Below, one piece after another: positions 1 to 11,559 of a stretch of DNA of 64,000 nt. Position numbers and translations under genes: made by a program. Origin of the DNA: Adiantum capillus-veneris (lineage: Eukaryota > Streptophyta > Polypodiopsida > Polypodiales > Pteridaceae); contig CM043955.1 of the NCBI GenBank assembly GCA_014529385.2, positions 152,878,140-152,942,139 on the forward strand, in the 5' to 3' direction. The notes beneath the pieces were generated by a model that was given only the letters and a program-made list of their open reading frames with translations, did not search any database and was not told where the DNA came from. The stretch's first letter is position 1. Every line of letters starts with the position of its first letter.

Positions 1-1180
1 TACGTTGTTGTCGCTCCTTAGCCTCATCTTCAGCTTGTATCTTGTTTAACTCGGTTTGTGCTTTGGCGGCCTTCTTTTGATGAATGGCCCATTGTTTTTC
101 TTGGCTTAAAGGATCATAATATCTTTTGAATTTACTCCCATTGAGGAATCCAATGGTTTCAACTCCATCAAGAGTTTCCACATGAAGGGTACCTTGTGGG
201 GTAATTTCACATACTCTATATGGTCCTTTACCAGCATATTTCAACTTTTTCTTCTCTTTACGTACTCCATACATAAGGACTTTATCACCAACTTTGATGT
301 CCTTGTCCTTCACATGGCGATCAAACCACTTCTTTCTCCTATCCTTTTCCACAAGAGCATTTTGCCCTGCCAATTGTCTCTCTTCGTCTAGTTTTTCTAA
401 GATATACAAACGCTCGGTTAAGGGGTTACCATTCCATCCTTCTTGCGAAGCTACCCTAAGACTAGGAATGACAAACTCCCAAAACATAACCGCTTCTTGG
501 CCGTATACCATTTTGAATGGCGTACAATTAATAGCCACTTTATAAGCAGTACGATAAGCCCATAGAGCAGATGTCAACTTCAAATCCCAATCAGTGCGAT
601 GAGCTTCTACCGTCTTGGTTAAAATAGAGATTAGAGTCTTGTTGGTGCTCTCGGCTTGTCCATTAGCTTGCGGGTAATAAGGTGTAGACTTATGGTGGGA
701 TATCATAAAGGTCGTGGTAAGCTCTCTTATTACCTCATTTATAAAATGGGTACCATTATCACTAACAATTTCAAAAGGGCAACCAAATCTTGTGATAATG
801 TTCTCAAAAAGAAACTTAGCTGTTGTCCTCGCATCAGCTTTTTGTGAAGCCTTAGCTTCAGCCCACTTTGTTACATAGTCCGTAGCAACTAGAATATATC
901 GAGATTGAGTGTTGCGAGCTGCGGGACTAATTGGACCTACAAAGTCTAAGCCCCATTTTTCAAATGGTTGGGTTACTTTAATAGGATGTAAGGGCATTCT
1001 GTCTTTGCGCTGTGTGGTCTTGTAACGTTGGCACTCATCACACCCTTTTGTAAAAAGTGATGCATCCTTAAATAAAGTTGGCCACCAATAGCCTGATTGC
1101 AGCACCTTTCTAGCAGTCAGGTCTCCTGAAAAATGTCCTCCTGCTATGCCCATATGTGCTTCTTGCAAGATATAAAAATA
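1..1180 (-). pseudogene. Integrase of element A (partial at window edge)
   Basis: This is a Ty3/gypsy integrase, which inserts element cDNA into chromosomes. After an in-frame TAA at 1181-1183 the same frame stays open for about 393 codons to the edge. Visible parts in order: an HHCC zinc finger (AHMGIAGGHF, then CDEC), the catalytic core with the two aspartates (GLDFVG; VSDNGTHF) and the glutamate (GQAESTNK), and a GPY/F-type region (GKGPYRV). All three DDE residues are present. The frame matches the integrase at 60734-62401 almost residue for residue, including the C-terminal stretch LNGSKFKRYYDP. It is called a pseudogene because the stop separates it from the upstream polyprotein. Confidence 0.85.
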
Positions 1181-4100
1181 TTAATCCTCGCGGGCACAAC
1201 GCCTAAGAATATCGTCCTTGAATTCCTTGAGAAGCTCTTTGAGGACCGCCTCTTCAACTTCTGTGAGGTCTTGGGCAATAAAAACAGGTTTTGATTCTTC
1301 ACCGGGGTCGGCTAATTCTATTTCTTTAACTATTGCCGGACCATCATAGATTCCATTATTCCCATCAATAGGTATTCTTTGGGCTTTTGTGTACACAACC
1401 TTTGCTTCCCCTGTGGTGTAAGATTTGAAATGTTCTGGTGCAGGATGCAAGTCTGTGGATTCTGGTTGTGCTTTGGTTTGTGCTTCCATTTCTGCTTTCT
1501 TGTGTTGTCGAGCTAACTCTTGGTTTTGACGACTCCTTGCAGTGCGGCTCAACTTTGGCTTGTCTATGATCTCTAATTGGGCTATGTCATGGGGTCGTGG
1601 TCTACACCACATAACATTTTGGAGATATTCACCCCAATTGTCTACCAACTTTCGATGAGCATCACATGCTCCTATATAACTGAGCCATTCTGCTGAGGAT
1701 CTCTTCTTTTTTATCCTAGCACGTACATTGGCTCGATATCGACGTCTCTTAAGGTTTTTCTTTTTCTTATTTGAGACCTGCTTTTGATTTGCATTTAGAT
1801 CTGGCTCACTAAAGGAGTCCTCGTTGGTGTCCTCTTCACTCTCGGAGGAGCTATCATCGGTTGATGTGCTCGGTCCTTCCAAATGTTTTGACTCTGAACT
1901 TGCTCCACTCTCTAATTCATGAGATTCAGAATCCGTTTCACTCTGGGAGTCAGTGTCTGAGTTGTGTTGGTCAAAGTCTTCTATTGAGCTATCGGTGTCA
2001 CTGTCAGATTGGTCCACAATTGCCTTGCCCTTAGAAGATGCATGTATGGCACTTATCATGTTCAGAGGTGCAATTTGTGGTACCTCTTCCCCCTCTGGTG
2101 TGACCCAAGTGGTTCCTCTATTTCCCCATGTATCTATGGTTGCAGCTAGGTGTACCCAGTCTACGTTGTCTGATTCCGTCATACCCGGTAACACATCCAT
2201 GTAAGGAGAATCTTGGCCAATGTCTGTATACTTCTTACAAGTGTAACAATATTGTAGGGGGGCCGAGTGAACTGTGGTGTCAGAGCGATGATCAATAATG
2301 GTTTTACTCCTTAAGGGGTGTACCTTACCAGTCACCAAATCCACTCTAAGGACAGAGTCTTGGAATTGCAAATAGACATGATTTTTAGACCAATCATGAA
2401 CCATTTGTGCTTCCCTCATGAATGGTCGTCCTAAAATCATTTCATATGACATAGGGTGTTTAGAGAAATCCATTACAATGAACATATGTCGTACCTTGTG
2501 TCCTAGAACTTTGATCTTAAGATCCTTGAGCATCCCCATAGGTTTGGCTATGGTACCATTTGCCATCTTTACCACAATGTTAGTAACACTGAGGCAGGGT
2601 TTTCCCATGGATTCCCAACAATCTTTTGTAACGATGCTAACTCCCGCACCACCATCAAGAATTCCCTTTATAGTTAATCCCTTGGTAGTGATGGGTAGGG
2701 TCGCATTAGACTCGTCGCCTTCAAAATACTGCCCTAATTCGTTAATGGGTACCTCGATCACAGACTCGTGTCCATCTAAGTCAAGTGATTGCACATGATT
2801 TTCCTCATCAATCATAATCGAGTCAGGCCTATTTGGTTGCGCAAACTGCGGTAATCCCGTTCGTAGCTCTCCGTTAAGGAATGCTCGAAGTGCAAGGAAT
2901 AACTCAGGATCTCCATACAGCTTTGCTATGATCGTGGTTCGGACCTCAGAAGACATGAAGTCCACTAGTTTGGCAACATTCATTGGCATTTTGCAGGGTG
3001 TAGGTCCTTGACTAGGAACTGGTGAGGATGGAATCTCATATTCCTCAATGAGATCAGGTATTCCTTCGTTAAACATCCTTTCCAACAAGAAAGGTGTATG
3101 CTCACTTTCTGATGTCCCTTCCTCACTCCCTTCTTGGATGATACTAGATATGGCTAACGGTCTATGGTTCATGTGGGGTGGATGAACTTGCGTGAGAAAC
3201 ACTGTGTCATGAATTTTGACATGCATGGGTTCTGGTTCTAGTTCCCCTTGAGTCTCCTCCACTAAACCTCTTAGATGTTTCACCTGCTCAATCTCGTCTA
3301 TTGGGTTTGGGTACGTCCCAATCTTCTTTTTACGATTCTTCCCTTTTTGCCCCTGTGGTTTATCTTGGGGGTCTTGGATTGGATTTGGAAACACTTGTGG
3401 TGTTTTCAGAGGCTCTTTATGGTTTTCTCTTATTCGGTTTTCATTTGGTTCCATGTTACGGTTTTCTTTGTCGGTCTTTCCCTTTGTGGTATTGGTTCTA
3501 GTCTCCATTGTCTCGATCGAATCTGAATCATCCTCGAGGTCATTCATATACACGGGGTCATCTCCTGTTCCTATGTTTGTTTTGGAACTTGGCTTTGATT
3601 TTGCCGTATTCTGCGACCTCTTCCTTCGTGTCTTCTTTTTCTTTGCTTGGATAACTGACGCGGTATCTCTCTCTTCGAGGATATGGCCTGGCCCTTGAAG
3701 CATGGATCGTGTAATCGCATAAGCGGGTGCGACGGGTGGTATTGGCGATGTCACACTAGCAATTTCGACCAAATTTAGGGGTGTGATTTTAGGCGCATTT
3801 GGGTTATAGGGGCATTGGGCAATCAAGTGATCTATGCCACAACGATTACATGTGAGTATTGGCATTGCAGACGTGCTCCCTTGATTCATTTGCATCTGTG
3901 CAGCATTCTTTTGCAGCCTAATAGGGCACTCTGCTGCCCGATGTGGTCCACCACACTCGTAGCATTGAAGAGGTAGCCTCCTAGCCTGGGTGTTGATATT
4001 TTGACCTCTGGATGCGAGAGCAGCAGCTTGATAAACCGGCTTGACTTGCCCCCAACAATCTTCCATGTAGTATATAGGACACTCTTCCAATGTATCAAGT

Positions 4101-4333
4101 CCGTAGGCAATACTAGTGTCTATTTCCTCCTCACAACCATCTGCATAAGCATTAGATGGCTCGCAACCCACTTGGTTCATAGGGGCTACTCTTGGATGCG
4201 GGGGCTGCGGTCCTAGCACAGGAGGTGGTAGCGGTGTAGCTTGTACAACATTTTGAGATCTAGGGACCATGTGTTGCAGTAGTTGCTCAACAGGTGGAGC
4301 AGGCATCAATACAGGAGCTCGAGGTGCATCCGT
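1181..4333 (-). pseudogene. Zinc-knuckle/protease part of element A polyprotein, fused to integrase by deletion of RT and RNase H
   Basis: An open stretch of about 1040 codons follows a TAG at 4334-4336. Near residues 116-128 and 151-165 there are two CCHC-like knuckles (CYECGGPHRAAEC; CNRCGIDHLIAQC). A long acidic, Ser/Glu-rich linker follows. The retropepsin active site is DGGA near residue 552 (about 2644-2655), and the conserved protease motif ILGRPFM lies near residue 626. The C-terminal 120 residues match the pre-RT region of element B (TTGE-KVVY; PVFIAQDLT; AVLKELLKE). Then the frame jumps directly to LRRCARED, which in B lies just before the integrase zinc finger. The join at about 1210-1217 keeps the frame, and a TAA follows at 1181-1183. 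Confidence 0.85.
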
Positions 4334-5605
4334 CTAGGCTACAGGTGGTCTATTTGCCATCATACGTTTGATCATTAAACAATCCTTAGCTTGGTGACCA
4401 TACCTACCACATGCGTTGCAAGTTCCATTAAATTTTACTCTAAACGTAGGGCACTCACTAGTGCTATGTGGACCTAAGCAAATGGAACACCATTGTTGCT
4501 CCCTTCTTGGATACATGTGACTATTTTGAGGGGGTCGATTATCCTTAAGAGACTCTTGGATTGCCTTGGTGAGGTCCGTCAAGAATGTCTCAAATACCTT
4601 TGGCTCATTGGCAATGGGCTTTGCAGTCATGGGTTTATACTCAATGGCTTGTGAGCTAGTGGATCTCGTGTCAGTAGACACCCTCATGCCTGCTATCATC
4701 AAGTTGTCCTCTAATTGGATTGCATTGGCAGTGACATCTTCCTAGGTTGTGATACCTCTAATCACTAGTCCATTATAGATTCCTTCATTCCTCAACCCTC
4801 GAATGAATCAATCAAGCAGTTGGTTATTGTTGAAGCGCTCATTTACAGGGCAGCGAGAGTTTAAGTGCTTTAGACGACTAATGAAGTCCCTTACTGACTC
4901 TCCTTCCTTACGTTCGGCCTTCTGTAGCTGAGATGCTACACCCCAAAGCACACCTTCTCGTATGTACTCCTTTAGAAACAACCTTCGAAGGGTAGGGTAG
5001 ATTGTTTTCTCGTCCACCCTTAGGGTTCTATACCAATCTCCACCCTTCCCACTTAATGTCAAGCTTAAGGCATTGCACTTATGTAGTTCGTTGCGTTCCC
5101 CTAAGGAATCACACACTTGTTCAAACACTTCAATGTGTTTTCTAGCATCTTCGTCCCCATTGAATTTTTGCGTGAGTTTGGCAATTTGTACTGCCTTACT
5201 TCTAGGCTCTCTATCAGATGCATGACGCATATTTTCCGCGATAGATCGACCTATGGTTTGAGCAAACGCTGCCAAGTCACCTATGTGAGGAGGCAGAGCT
5301 GGTGGAGGTACTCTTGGAATCATATGTGGGAGAGGGACGGGTACCGGTCTTGGCATATGTGTGGATGATGCAGGATATGGAACATAACCGGGCATAGGTC
5401 CACTCGGATAAGGGCTAGGGAGCGGCACTCGAGGAGCATAAACAAGTGGTACAATTGGAGGTGTGGGGGCCATGTGTGCATAAGGGGCTAGAGGCACATA
5501 CGATCGAGGCCCCATATTAGGTACTACGACACTAGGTAGTGGCACTGTGCTAACTGTAGATGTCATCGGTACATTCTCTGTCAGGCTTATCCTTGGAGTG
5601 AGCAC
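4334..5605 (-). pseudogene. Gag capsid/nucleocapsid of element A with nonsense codons
   Basis: A Pro-rich N-terminal region is followed by a retrotransposon Gag (capsid) domain at about residues 140-265, with the typical run F-N-G-D-E-D-A, a Trp in GGDWYRTL and RDFISRLKHL. One frame continues through TGA at 4808-4810 and TAG at 4742-4744 into a section with two more zinc knuckles (CSICLGPHSTSEC; CNACGRYGHQAKDC), ending at TAG 4334-4336. Flanking residues suggest the first two stops replaced Trp codons (TGG to TGA or TAG). The first codon of this open stretch is GTG and upstream codons in the same frame are open, so the true start lies further upstream. Confidence 0.8.
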
Positions 5606-5615
5606 TGTGTTTTCC

Positions 5616-6542
5616 TTAAGAGGGTTGAGCCAAGTTAGGGAAGCTAAAGTTGTCGCTCGGAGGCTCAGATTGCATAGAGACCCCAGGTGAAATGACGTAA
5701 GATGGGTCCATGGGGCTCATTAGAGGAGTCTCCATTTGTGATAGAGTAGGCTGTTGAGCCTTGCTCGTATCCAGAAATCTCATGGGGCCAGTTGAGAGTA
5801 TATTTACCCCTCGGTTTTGCCTTTCTGATTGAATAATGCCATGGATAACATTACAGATCATTTTCTGTTGATCTTCGAGGCTCGTGGCACTAGAGGTGGA
5901 TCGTACAATCTCTATCCATCCTACATGGTAGGCGTGGCTAGAGTGTAGATCCGTCAACAGCTCAGTGTGGAGGTCGTATGTCCAATGATCATTAATGAAC
6001 AATCCTTCTAGAGTCGATGTGTTAACGGTTTCTTGTGAGGTAGAAGCAATGTTGCTCCCTGTGGTTTTACTTGTCACCAACGGTACTCTAGAGGGAACTT
6101 CTGAAGGAGGCAGCTCAACAGGGCCTTCTTGGTAAGAAGTTGGTAGGATATCCACATGGACACTCTTTGGGGGTGTGGGGTCCACGTGCGATGTGAAAGG
6201 AGAGTCCACTTCCCCACCCCCTTCGTGTGCTTCATTTGCATCAGGTTCCGAGCGAGTAGCTCTACCTAATGTTTCCATGAAACGGATAAACATACTAGTA
6301 CTAGGCTGTGGAGCTTCGGGAGGTGCATGGCCTTCTCTCTCAGTGTTTTGGGTAGGGTATGCTTCCATGATTTCTGAGTCGGAGGAGGAATCACTAGCGG
6401 CTATTTTAGGGTCTTGGGTGGTGCTACCTTGTGTCCCCTCTAAGGGTCTAGAGCCTATCGTGGATGGGTAATGGGTGTCCGTATGAACAGAGGCACCCTC
6501 AATATGCTCGTGTTCTAGCACGCGCCCAGAGCGTAAGTGCAT
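5616..6542 (-). CDS. N-terminal gag region or leader ORF of element A
   Basis: This 308-codon ORF opens with MHLRSGRV, a start often seen in plant Ty3/gypsy Gag polyproteins. It is rich in Ser, Thr, Pro and Glu and has no recognisable enzyme domain. It ends at TAA 5616-5618, while the capsid frame is one base off and already open there, so either a frameshift separates the two or this is a separate upstream ORF. It lies directly after the leader that follows the primer site. I favour a frameshifted Gag N-terminus; no function is assigned beyond that. Confidence 0.6.
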   Translation of the reverse strand: MHLRSGRVLEHEHIEGASVHTDTHYPSTIGSRPLEGTQGSTTQDPKIAASDSSSDSEIMEAYPTQNTEREGHAPPEAPQPSTSMFIRFMETLGRATRSEPDANEAHEGGGEVDSPFTSHVDPTPPKSVHVDILPTSYQEGPVELPPSEVPSRVPLVTSKTTGSNIASTSQETVNTSTLEGLFINDHWTYDLHTELLTDLHSSHAYHVGWIEIVRSTSSATSLEDQQKMICNVIHGIIQSERQNRGVNILSTGPMRFLDTSKAQQPTLSQMETPLMSPMDPSYVISPGVSMQSEPPSDNFSFPNLAQPS

Positions 6543-7444
6543 GTGCTTTTGATAACCTAAGGTGTCAAAAAGCTGCTCTAGGAGGCCTTGTGACTAGTTT
6601 TTAGCGTGTTTTTTGTTTGTTTTTTTGCTAGATTTTTTAGAGCGTGTCGTGGAATGGGCCGTGTGATAGCTCGAAATGAGCGTATTGCTAGGAGGGACGC
6701 GCTGTGCTTTACAGCCCACTGTTTGGTTCTATTTTGCTCCAGAAAAGCCCGAAACAGTCTTTTCCTAGCTGGGGAACTAGGCTCCAAATAGCAAGTGTAA
6801 GGGTGCAAGTGGGAAGAGAAGGGAGGAGAGTGGAGGACTTGTCCCACATGCTCTCATTCCCTCTTGAGGAGGTAGGGTATATATATAAGAGTGAGTCTAG
6901 TATATATCATAAGACTGAGGATTGAGGCCTGGGCCTGGGCTTGGGCTTGGGCATGGGGAAATGATCCCGATCTTACTTTTATACAAACCAACCCGTCCGT
7001 TTTTATAACTCACGTTTTTTATTTCCAAAAATCTAACCTCCCCCTCACTCACGTTTTTATTTTTCGAAAAGGGTTTTTTTAAAACTTTTCTTCGATTTTT
7101 TTTTTTGGGAATATTATTTGGTACGCGTTTTGGTGCGCGTTGACCTCACCTAACTATTTACTGTCACACCTACCTACTGACCTGCTAATCAGTGGTTCAC
7201 CTAATTACTAACCTGCTTAATTAACTAACTGTGCGCCTAACTGTGCACAAACCAGAAAATGCAGAAAATCGAAACTTGACAGTTTGCAGTGCAAACCAGA
7301 AAATGCAGAAACGCAAGAAATACTAACTGTGTAAGCTCAAATCTGAGCTTAACAGAACACAGAAAACTTAAGCCGCGCCTTTCCTACATAAAACATAGCT
7401 TCAATACAATTTACAGGTCGCCATTGGAGCTTCACGCGCAGCAG
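6543..7444 (-). other. Untranslated leader of element A
   Basis: About 900 bases lie between the primer site and the first gag ATG. Short ORFs here have no recognisable domain and overlap on both strands. The stretch 7250-7315 holds a direct repeat containing CAAACCAGAAAATGCAGAAA, and 6930-6955 has a GGGCTT/GGGCCT hexamer repeat. I see no gene. Confidence 0.6.
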
Positions 7445-7463
7445 CTCCCCGGCAGCGGCGCCA
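7445..7463 (-). other. Primer-binding site of element A, tRNA-Asp type
   Basis: On the minus strand the sequence TGGCGCCGCTGCCGGGGAG starts four bases after the LTR end. It complements the 3' end of plant tRNA-Asp apart from about one base. This primer class is common in Athila/Tat elements. It fixes the orientation and the inner LTR boundary. Confidence 0.85.
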
Positions 7464-7467
7464 AAAA

Positions 7468-7698
7468 TGTCAAGGCTAGGGACTTGCTACGCGCCGTGTG
7501 CGAGCCACAAAGGCTCCTAGCACACAGTCATACAACACACAAGCTCACAAGGAAGAACGGTGTGTCACTCACCTTCCTGCGTAGTTGCCAATGAAGGATT
7601 CCCGCGCCGCGAAGAAGAGGGAGACGCCGCTACGCCGCGCTCAATCGCCTCGCCGCCGTCGTGCCGCCGCAACGCTCGATCGCACACACACTCTCACA

Positions 7699-7741
<43 letters not shown>

Positions 7742-8043
7742 ACAAGGAGATGGTGAAGGAGAAGGTGGAGATGGAGCAAAAGCAGCTTCTATTGCACAAT
7801 GAGAGAATGAGTGAATTTTAGGTTTAGTTGGCTTTTATATGAGCTCACCCCATTCACACTTGGGCGCCCATGCTTAGCCAACTAACCCTAGCATGTTCAT
7901 GTTAGAGTGCGCCTCTCATCGGCGATCACTCTACCTTTCCCTATTGGACCGACAAGCCCGATGCCTGACTCTACTTAAATAAATAATACGGTTACGGTGT
8001 CCGTCGTAGGCGATAGGGTGTCCGTGAGCCACGAGGGTTAACA
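7468..8043 (-). repeat. 5' LTR of element A
   Basis: The LTR begins TGTTAA and ends TTGACA on the minus strand, a short imperfect inverted repeat with canonical TG...CA, and runs straight into the primer site. It is about 576 bp. A TATA-like box (CATATAAAAGC) lies at 7831-7841. A (GA)n/(TG)n tract in minus orientation lies at 7694-7744. The same LTR recurs at 56912-57571 with high similarity apart from the length of the CA tract. Confidence 0.85.
7831..7841 (-). promoter_or_regulatory. TATA-like box in element A LTR
   Basis: The minus-strand sequence TATAAAAGC lies inside the 5' LTR and is preserved in the related LTR at 57364-57374. It is placed as expected for a Pol II promoter driving the element RNA leftward. 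This is a motif match only. Confidence 0.5.
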
Positions 8044-8784
8044 CATGAAAAGTGATGGAAGCAAAAGAATAAGAGAAATTTAAATGTAGTGGATGTAAGG
8101 AACTCCTCGACACAGTTGTGCACAGTGCGAACCAATTAAAGGTGAGAGTGTGGTGGGAACGTGCGTCTCACAAGAGGGTTAATATTTAATTATATACACT
8201 AACTTATTGGCGTATGCATTCATCATCATCATCATTGCCATAGTGATAGTCATCACCATCCCCACAGTCCAAAAACCCACCTTGTCGCCCTGGTACCAGT
8301 CCACAAACAACACACGACATCAGACACGATCAGCTCTTACGACGAGGACGGTGTAGCAACGACAACTGCAACACAAGATGCTCCGTATTTTTTCTCTGAC
8401 GTCATCACATGACGTGCTCACGGCGTCGTCAATTGGCGAAAGCTACAAGCCATCCCATGCACCACCAACCTCACCAAGCTTGGGCATCGTCCACATAGCT
8501 CTCTTCCTCTCCAGCTCATGCCACGACATCACTTAACGACGGCTTCACATGCGTCAACAATGCACTCGCACCAGATCAGGCATGGTTGCACTTTCTGCCA
8601 GTTGCACGCATATTTGCATGGAAACTGCTCTCACTCCCAGTCCCCACCTCTTGATGACTATGCAGCTTCACACCCCCCGCCTCTACTTTGCTGCTCCAGT
8701 TTTCCCACCAACCACCAAATCTCTTGCTCTCTATCTCTCTCTCTCTCTCTCTCTTCGCGTGCAGCTTGGACTATGCATTGTGTG
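8044..8784. other. Unrecognised flank of element A
   Basis: No convincing ORF or repeat family was recognised. There is a short (TCA)n run at about 8219-8236 and a (CT)n tract near 8735-8756. Short ORFs here overlap each other and have no domains. Confidence 0.5.
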
Positions 8785-8942
8785 ATTCGTCAGGCATGCA
8801 GATTTGTTTGTTTATGGTTAGCGGTGTGCTATTTGGGGTATTTTGCAGGGCCACCTCGCCTCCGTCTGTAGCAGTCCCTGCAAAATACCAAAGAGAACAT
8901 ACTGCAATCCATAAACGAACAAATCTACATACCTGACGAATC
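8785..8942 (+). repeat. Long imperfect hairpin (foldback repeat or MIRNA-like precursor)
   Basis: Arm 8785-8850 (from ATTCGTCAGGCATGCAG to TATTTTGCAGGG) is the imperfect reverse complement of 8876-8942, with a loop of about 25 bases. By eye the arms agree at roughly 80 percent with short bulges. Arm length and mismatch pattern fit either a young plant MIRNA-like foldback or a small foldback transposon. No known mature miRNA sequence is recognisable, and which strand is transcribed is unknown. Confidence 0.6.
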
Positions 8943-9750
8943 TCGTAGCACATAATCAACGTCGTATGCGAACATAGAGCGACAGAGAGCAAGAGACAGT
9001 AAGCGAGAACGTGCAAGCGTACCTCCTAGAGCGGAGTTCTACGCCGACATGGCGAGAGAGGAGGGAGGAGAGGAGAGAAGAAAGACACAGACACTGGATG
9101 CAATCTCCCCCCATGCAAGAATAACCATTTCTCTCTTGCATGTATTTACTTTATAGATTTCTTGAATGGTCAAAGTGAGTATAAACTGGCCGGTCGGTCA
9201 TAAATGGCCAAAGCTCATAACTTAAATCATAAAATGTATATCCTTTCACATATTCCAATAATTTTTGATGCTTTTGCCACCTGCCAGCTGCATAAAATAT
9301 CAATTCCATTACATACTTCTTCGTTAGAAAGCAACTGTCCTCCGTTGCAAAGATAAGAATTTGCAGACCATACTTGACAAAAACAGCAAAAGAAACATTT
9401 ATGAAATTAAGCAACATTGTTTATGCCTGCCATCATCCACATATTACCTATTCTAGTGTCCCATATCACTAGAATAAGTAGTATATGTCATATCTTGATG
9501 AATCAGAATATCATTGGTCACACTCATTATTGCTCATCAAAATCTCAAGTACAATTCCACAAAGACTGTCGTGACAGAAAATCATCATATATCCATTCCA
9601 ATTCCAAATACAATTCCAATTCCAACGCAAAATATATGCCAACATATACCCATTTCACATCCAAATCCAAATATCCTTCATTTTCTATACTCGGGTAACA
9701 AAAGCATGCTAGGGACAGTGACGGCCAGCCACTCCAGCATGATTTTGTGA
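8943..9750. other. Unrecognised region
   Basis: No gene recognised. AT-rich sequence with a CAATTCCAA-like short repeat at about 9595-9630. Confidence 0.5.
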
Positions 9751-9754
9751 CCGG

Positions 9755-9985
9755 TGTTGCCTCAATCAGCGAATCTACACCAATATGACGTGCTTCCTAA
9801 ATCGGCGAATCTGCACTAATGTTGCGTAAATCGGAAAATCTGCATTTATGTTTGTGAGTCTGCAATTTGTTGGTGTGCTGCCTAAATCGGCGGATCTGCA
9901 CAAATAACTGATGTGATCTAAATTCGCAAATCGACATGAGGAGGAGCATTTACACATTGCCTAAACCGGTGAATGTGTGTGCAGG
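9755..9985. repeat. Degenerate short tandem repeat with core AAATCGGCGAATCTGCAC
   Basis: At least five diverged copies of a core like TAAATCGGCGAATCTGCA recur with irregular spacing of about 35-60 bases. They are too diverged to define an exact unit. No coding content. Confidence 0.5.
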
Positions 9986-11550
9986 TGACCGATGGACTAG
10001 ACAAGACATAAAAGAGAAAAACATTTACTATCTGTGTGGTGAAACCACTTTGGAGTATAGCAATTCACTTACAGTTGTTGTTCACGAATGCAAAGTATCG
10101 TAGCTTGTGGGAGTATCTACATAGCTTAATGTCAAATGTTCTGAGTAAAAACGCCATTAAGTGTTTATTTGACGCCACCATATTAGAAATGACCAGGGTT
10201 ATACCTCAAAAGATAAGGAAGCAAGGAAGTATTGCATGTACGTACTTGGATGGTATACTGCATTTGAAAATATATATACCAGAGTGTGTGTGTGGGAAGA
10301 GGCACAAGTAAGAGAAAGCTGCATTGTGAATCTTAACCAAAGTATAGTTACCAAATTCAAAATGTGCTAATTTTGTGTCAACAATTGGCCATGAAATAAA
10401 AGAAGATGCCATCCTGGTTAAGGTGTGATACTTAAACCGTGACTTAACATCTAGAGTGGTACAACTATATAACGCAAAACTATTATACATGGGAGAGTGT
10501 CTATATGAAAATTAGAAAGGAAAAGGATTGTGGACACCTACAAACATATCTTTTGAACGTACGGATGAGTTTCAAATCACGAGAATGAAAATATGAATCT
10601 TGTTAATACACAACCATGAAAAGTACCTAAGCTAATTCGTTCCTACAATGTGATGCTTTGGTCTACATAGTCAAGAACAGTGTAGTGACCTGCATACCAA
10701 CCCCAAAGTGTGAGACTATGGTCTACAACAATAGGGTCAGCATAAAATATAAAGTTAATTAAAACTAACAAAAACAATTAAGAAATGGTAGAATGATCAC
10801 CTGAGCTAGCTCTCTAAGAGCTCTACAAGTACTCTCCAAGTGCTCTGACCAGTCAACAAAAGCTTAAATATGATAGTTTGTTCAAATTGTCAGTGCCTTT
10901 TTCTTTTTTGTTTTAATTAGCAGTTCGATCGAAACATTGTTCGACCAAAATATTGTTCGATCGAACTATAGTTTGATAAAAAAATGCTTTATATGGTGGA
11001 TAGGGGGAAAGGGGAACACAACTCTCTATAGCCCAGGATACTCGCACCCCAGTACACTATTGTTCACCTTCAAAACTCAACACCTCCGCATATAGATCAC
11101 TGCCTACACGCATACCAATACATGCACACTTTGCATAATCAATTGATAGCACACCACACCAATTGTTCCCGTTTGTAACCTTCACATAGCACACACCACT
11201 CTCTCTTTCTCCCTCACACACACATCGGATCCTTTGAAAACAACACTCTACAACTTATGGAGCCTCTATTGAGACTCTGTGAAGGTGATCCTCTCCTTGA
11301 ACCTCAAAGAACATGTGGGGTACTGACTTCGAGCAAGCTCAAACTACAATGAGGACCTCCATCCATGTGAACGCTCCCATCCATCTCGGAGTTGCTACCT
11401 CTAGAGGAGTAAGCCACTCAGCTCGTATAGCCTCTATAATATCCTGACACATGCTCTACACCCTCATGCCTCGTAACTAAGTGCTCTGAACCTCCTTGGG
11501 CAAGCCTAAAAACTGAAGCCAGTCTCACCGAGAGTGTGGGTTGGACCCTC
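9986..11550. other. Unrecognised intergenic sequence
   Basis: No supported gene. Near 10920-10975 there are several repeats of GTTCGATCGAA/TTGTTCGACC, giving a small palindromic cluster. The rest has no structure that I can name. Confidence 0.5.
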
Positions 11551-11559
11551 TGCCATATG

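Larger units (their letters stand above)
1..8043 (-). mobile_element. Element A: Athila/Tat-like Ty3/gypsy retrotransposon lacking RT and RNase H, cut by window edge
   Basis: On the minus strand the order is 5' LTR (7468-8043), tRNA-Asp-type primer site (7445-7463), untranslated leader, gag (about 6542-4334), zinc knuckles plus protease (4333-1181), then integrase (1180 to the window edge). The 3' end is outside the window. Pre-RT and integrase sequences match element B (56.9-64 kb) closely, but A lacks everything between the start of the RT region and the integrase zinc finger. Assignment to the Athila/Tat side of Ty3/gypsy rests on the primer site and on the RT of the relative B. The copy has several in-frame stops and cannot make its own cDNA, so it would need enzymes in trans. 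Confidence 0.88.

Noticed and set aside
2418-2798. Plus-strand ORFs opposite the element A polyprotein (also 3275-3698 and 26368-26754)
   Set aside because: They are antisense shadows of the minus-strand protease and Gag frames.
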